A DNA stretch of 9,435 nt from Methylococcaceae bacterium NSP1-2 (GTDB lineage: Bacteria; Pseudomonadota; Gammaproteobacteria; Methylococcales; Methylomonadaceae), in assembly GCA_002256685.1 (NCBI GenBank), contig NQJH01000107.1, positions 1 through 9,435 on the forward strand, in the 5' to 3' direction. The position numbers and the translations under genes are program-made. Of this stretch, positions 7,107-9,435 are shown one piece after another (positions within the stretch are counted from its first letter, which is position 1; the number at the start of each line of letters is the position of its first letter). The notes beneath the pieces were generated by a model. The model did not search any database and had not been told where the DNA came from. It was given only the letters and a program-made list of their open reading frames with translations.

Positions 7107-8315
7107 ATGAAGCTAGAAGAAAATAAAACACAGACATTTCGTTGGCGAACTTGGCTGCTTCTCGTGCTTCTCGCATTCTCCGTAGCCGTTTATTTTATCT
7201 ACCCTTTTGATAGTAAAGCCACGCAGGAAGTGGATAAAAAAGCCGATAAAAAAGGTAAAGGTATGTCATCAGTTACCGCAGAACCTGTCATATTGGCGGA
7301 CGTGCCTATTTACTTAAACGGTTTAGGCACAGTGACCGGCTTACGCACGGTGACAGTGAGATCGCGTGTCGATGGTGAATTATTGCGCGTACTTTATAAA
7401 GAAGGCGCGATGGTTAAAGAGGGCGATTTATTAGCTGAAATAGACCCGCGCAACTATCAAATTCAACTCATGCAGGTGGAAGGTCAATTACTGCGTGATG
7501 AAGCCCTGTTAAAAAATGCCGAACTGGATGCAGACCGCTATAAAACACTATTAGCCCAAGATTCTATCGCCGCTCAACAAGTTGCCACCCAAGAATCATT
7601 GGTTAAACAATATCAAGGCACGGTTGCAACTGATAAAGCCTTAGTCGCTAATGCCAAACTGCAACTGAGTTACACGCGAATTACCGCGCCAATTAGCGGA
7701 CGATTGGGCTTACGCTTAGTGGATCAAGGCAATATTATCAAAGCATCCGATACCGCTGGACTAGCCGTAATTACCCAAATTCAACCCATTTCAGTGGTGT
7801 TCACTCTACCAGAAGACGCGCTACCTGCTGTCATGCCATCATTAAACACAGGTAAGCCATTGGCTGTTGAGGCGTTTGACCGCAGTGGTAAAAATAAACT
7901 CGCCGTAGGGCAATTACTGGCAGTGGATAATCAAATCGACCCCAGCACCGGAACGGTAAAATTAAAAAGTCAATTTGCCAACACCGATGGTGCGTTATTT
8001 GTGAATCAGTTTGTCAATGTGCGTATGTTGATGGAAACCCTGCATTCAGTGCCGATTATTCCTAGCTCGGCGGTGCAAAATGGCGAAAAAGGCAGTTTTG
8101 TTTATGTCCTAAAAGACGATCAAACCGTGACCGTGCGACCTGTCAAATTAGGCACAGTGAACGGTGAAAACGTAGCCGTATTGGAAGGGCTTAAAGCACA
8201 AGAGTTAATTGTTATTGATGGCACCGATAAACTACGCGAAGGCGCGAAAGTTAAACGGGTGACAAATGAGCCAATACCTGAGAATAAAGGTTCAAAGTCG
8301 AATCATGGTAAGTAA
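7107..8315 (+). CDS. mdtA: RND efflux periplasmic adaptor subunit (membrane fusion protein), MdtA-like
   Basis: The 402-residue protein has an N-terminal membrane anchor (about 16-32, WLLLVLLAFSVAVYFIY) and a Lys-rich linker. The first lipoyl half follows (about 72-114, GLGTVTGLRTVTVRSRVDGE, EGDLLAEIDPRNY), then an alpha-helical hairpin (about 118-184), the second lipoyl half (ITAPISGRLGLRLVDQGN), a beta-barrel (VVFTLPEDALPAV, AVDNQIDPSTGTVKLKSQF) and a membrane-proximal domain (IIPSSAVQNGEKGSFVYVL). These match E. coli MdtA motifs closely in order and wording, and the length is normal. The adaptor bridges an inner-membrane RND pump and an outer-membrane channel. No good Shine-Dalgarno precedes the ATG (AATAAAATTCCC), yet no better in-frame start is seen. 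The usual mdtB/mdtC pump genes do not follow; the next gene is convergent. The family is confident, orthology to mdtA less so. Confidence 0.88.
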   Translation: MKLEENKTQTFRWRTWLLLVLLAFSVAVYFIYPFDSKATQEVDKKADKKGKGMSSVTAEPVILADVPIYLNGLGTVTGLRTVTVRSRVDGELLRVLYKEGAMVKEGDLLAEIDPRNYQIQLMQVEGQLLRDEALLKNAELDADRYKTLLAQDSIAAQQVATQESLVKQYQGTVATDKALVANAKLQLSYTRITAPISGRLGLRLVDQGNIIKASDTAGLAVITQIQPISVVFTLPEDALPAVMPSLNTGKPLAVEAFDRSGKNKLAVGQLLAVDNQIDPSTGTVKLKSQFANTDGALFVNQFVNVRMLMETLHSVPIIPSSAVQNGEKGSFVYVLKDDQTVTVRPVKLGTVNGENVAVLEGLKAQELIVIDGTDKLREGAKVKRVTNEPIPENKGSKSNHGK

Positions 8316-8338
8316 GCGTTTATAGTTTCCAATCAGAA

Positions 8339-8385
8339 GACTCACTGCTCACAGACAGGAGTCCAATAGCTTTAGCTATTGCAGT
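8339..8385. repeat. Two adjacent hairpins in the convergent intergenic gap
   Basis: GACTC-A-CTG pairs with CAG-GAGTC (8339-8347 with 8356-8363), directly followed by CAATAGC/GCTATTG (8364-8370 with 8375-8381). ACTG (8344-8347) can also pair with CAGT (8382-8385) to form an outer stem. No T-run follows on either strand, so these are not classical terminators, though in this 128-bp convergent gap they may block or protect transcript ends. They may also be a dispersed extragenic palindrome. Confidence 0.5.
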
Positions 8386-8443
8386 AAAAATACCGACCCT
8401 ATCATAGGATAACTCCAATTCTTAACGGTAAGCTCTACGCCAT

Positions 8444-9435
8444 TTATTTCAACGGAATAGGCAAAAACTGCGACCACTTAGCTTCGCCGCCGATGTCGTC
8501 GGCACTGGGGATTTCTGAGTTATGCCAGCCGCCGCCTAAGGCTTTGACTAGTAGGACGGCGGATTGTAATTGTTGGCTTTGTAAGTCTACAGCGGTTTTT
8601 TCATTATTCAATGCAACACCTTGGGCAACCATCACATTGAGATAATTCACCATCCCTGCTTTATATTGATTGTCGATTAAAGCGACCGATTCACGCGCTG
8701 CCGTTACTGCTTTTTGTTGGGTTTCAATTTCTTCGGCTAATAAATGCAGGCTGGAAAGCTGGTCTTCGACTTCTTGAAAACTCACTAATACGCTTTGTCG
8801 ATACGCGGCAACGCTGGCATCGAATCCGTTGATTGCCGCTTCCATTTGTGACCCGCGCAGCCCACCATCAAATAATGGCAACGCCATTGCCGCAGGACCT
8901 AACGCCCAATAACGCGCGGCGGTGGATAATAACGACGATAGCTCGCGGGATTGTGTGCCTTTAGTTGCTGATAGGGAAATGGTGGGAAAATACGCGGCTT
9001 TGGCAACGCCGATTTGTGCATTGGCTGCTGCGACTTGGCGTTCAGCAACGGCTATATCGGGACGGCGTTCTAATAGTTCTGACGGAATCGCCACAGGAAT
9101 GGCGGGTACGGTGGCTTTGAATGACGCAGATGCAATGCTCAGTTCAGCAGGTGCTTTGCCAATTAATACCGCAATCGCGTGTTCTAGTTTAGCTCTGGCG
9201 ATTTGTACATCAACCGCTTGTGCTTGAGCAGAAGCGAGTTGCGTTTGTGCTTGCGTGATGTCAGGTTTGCCGATTACGCCAGCGGCGTAGCGGTTTTGGT
9301 TGATAGTCAGGATTTTTTGATAGGCGATGATAGTGTCATCGAGTAATTTCTTTTGTGCATCTAAACCGCGCAGTTGAAAGTAATTTTGTGCTAGCAAGGC
9401 ATGAGTGGATAGCCGTAACGCTTGCAATGTCGCAT
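8444..9435 (-). CDS. NodT-family RND efflux outer membrane factor (TolC/OprM-like), 5' end outside window
   Basis: This minus-strand frame runs open to the right edge (first full codon at 9433-9431) and gives the C-terminal 329 residues; the family is usually about 450-500, so the signal peptide, lipobox and first helices lie beyond the window. Family marks are LLAQNYFQLRGLDAQ, NRYAAGVIGKPDITQAQTQLASAQAQ, the strongly conserved ERRPDIAVAERQVAAANAQIG with KAAYFPTISLSAT, LFDGG, and SFQEVEDQLSSLHLLAEE. Helical OEP repeats make up most of it. The product is a trimeric outer-membrane duct that accepts substrate from an RND pump and its adaptor. It is convergent with the MdtA-like adaptor and 128 bp from it, so the two are not co-transcribed; it may end a minus-strand operon whose pump genes lie to the right. 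An internal TTG at 9427 is not a credible start. Confidence 0.9.
   Translation of the reverse strand, partial: ATLQALRLSTHALLAQNYFQLRGLDAQKKLLDDTIIAYQKILTINQNRYAAGVIGKPDITQAQTQLASAQAQAVDVQIARAKLEHAIAVLIGKAPAELSIASASFKATVPAIPVAIPSELLERRPDIAVAERQVAAANAQIGVAKAAYFPTISLSATKGTQSRELSSLLSTAARYWALGPAAMALPLFDGGLRGSQMEAAINGFDASVAAYRQSVLVSFQEVEDQLSSLHLLAEEIETQQKAVTAARESVALIDNQYKAGMVNYLNVMVAQGVALNNEKTAVDLQSQQLQSAVLLVKALGGGWHNSEIPSADDIGGEAKWSQFLPIPLK

Noticed and set aside
8364..8390. Bidirectional terminator between the convergent genes
   Set aside because: The hairpin is followed by CAGTAAAAA rather than Ts on the plus strand, and no T-run follows it on the minus strand.
8922..9227. Plus-strand open frame opposite the outer membrane factor
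   Set aside because: The minus-strand reading carries all the NodT-family motifs; the plus frame is Ala/Ser-rich shadow sequence.

Overview
The window looks like chromosomal DNA of a Gram-negative bacterium, most likely a gammaproteobacterium with moderate to low GC. The grounds are a TpsA-type surface adhesin, an MltD-like murein transglycosylase, an MdtA-like RND adaptor and a NodT-family outer membrane factor. I cannot name the genus; a methanotroph or sulfur-oxidiser-like lineage is only a guess.

Left half (1-4694, + strand): the 3' part of a very large two-partner-secretion-type adhesin. It enters from the left edge already in frame and runs as a Gly/Asn/Ser/Thr/Ile-rich beta-solenoid. 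It hits a stop at 3176-3178, while the homologous reading continues in the next frame (from about 3159) through MBG/YDG-type repeat domains and a proline-rich tail to 4694. The gene is therefore split by a frameshift near 3155-3162. The solenoid carries a clear internal duplication, with two modules starting exactly 1,500 bp apart.

Middle (4695-7106): a 348-bp gap with an AT-rich palindrome and several hairpins precedes a secreted MltD-like lytic transglycosylase that has no classical LysM repeats after its catalytic region. The gene is followed by a probable terminator. Overlapping that end, on the opposite strand, is a remnant of the C-terminal tail of an EAL-domain (c-di-GMP phosphodiesterase) gene.

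Right half (7107-9435): an MdtA-like periplasmic adaptor on the + strand faces a NodT-family outer membrane factor on the - strand that runs off the right edge. No RND inner-membrane pump gene lies between them. The 128-bp convergent gap holds two back-to-back hairpins. The genes share an envelope theme: surface adhesion, peptidoglycan remodelling and efflux. No convincing new multi-gene system is visible; the frameshifted and duplicated adhesin, the structured leader before the transglycosylase and the pump-less efflux pair are the points most worth following up.
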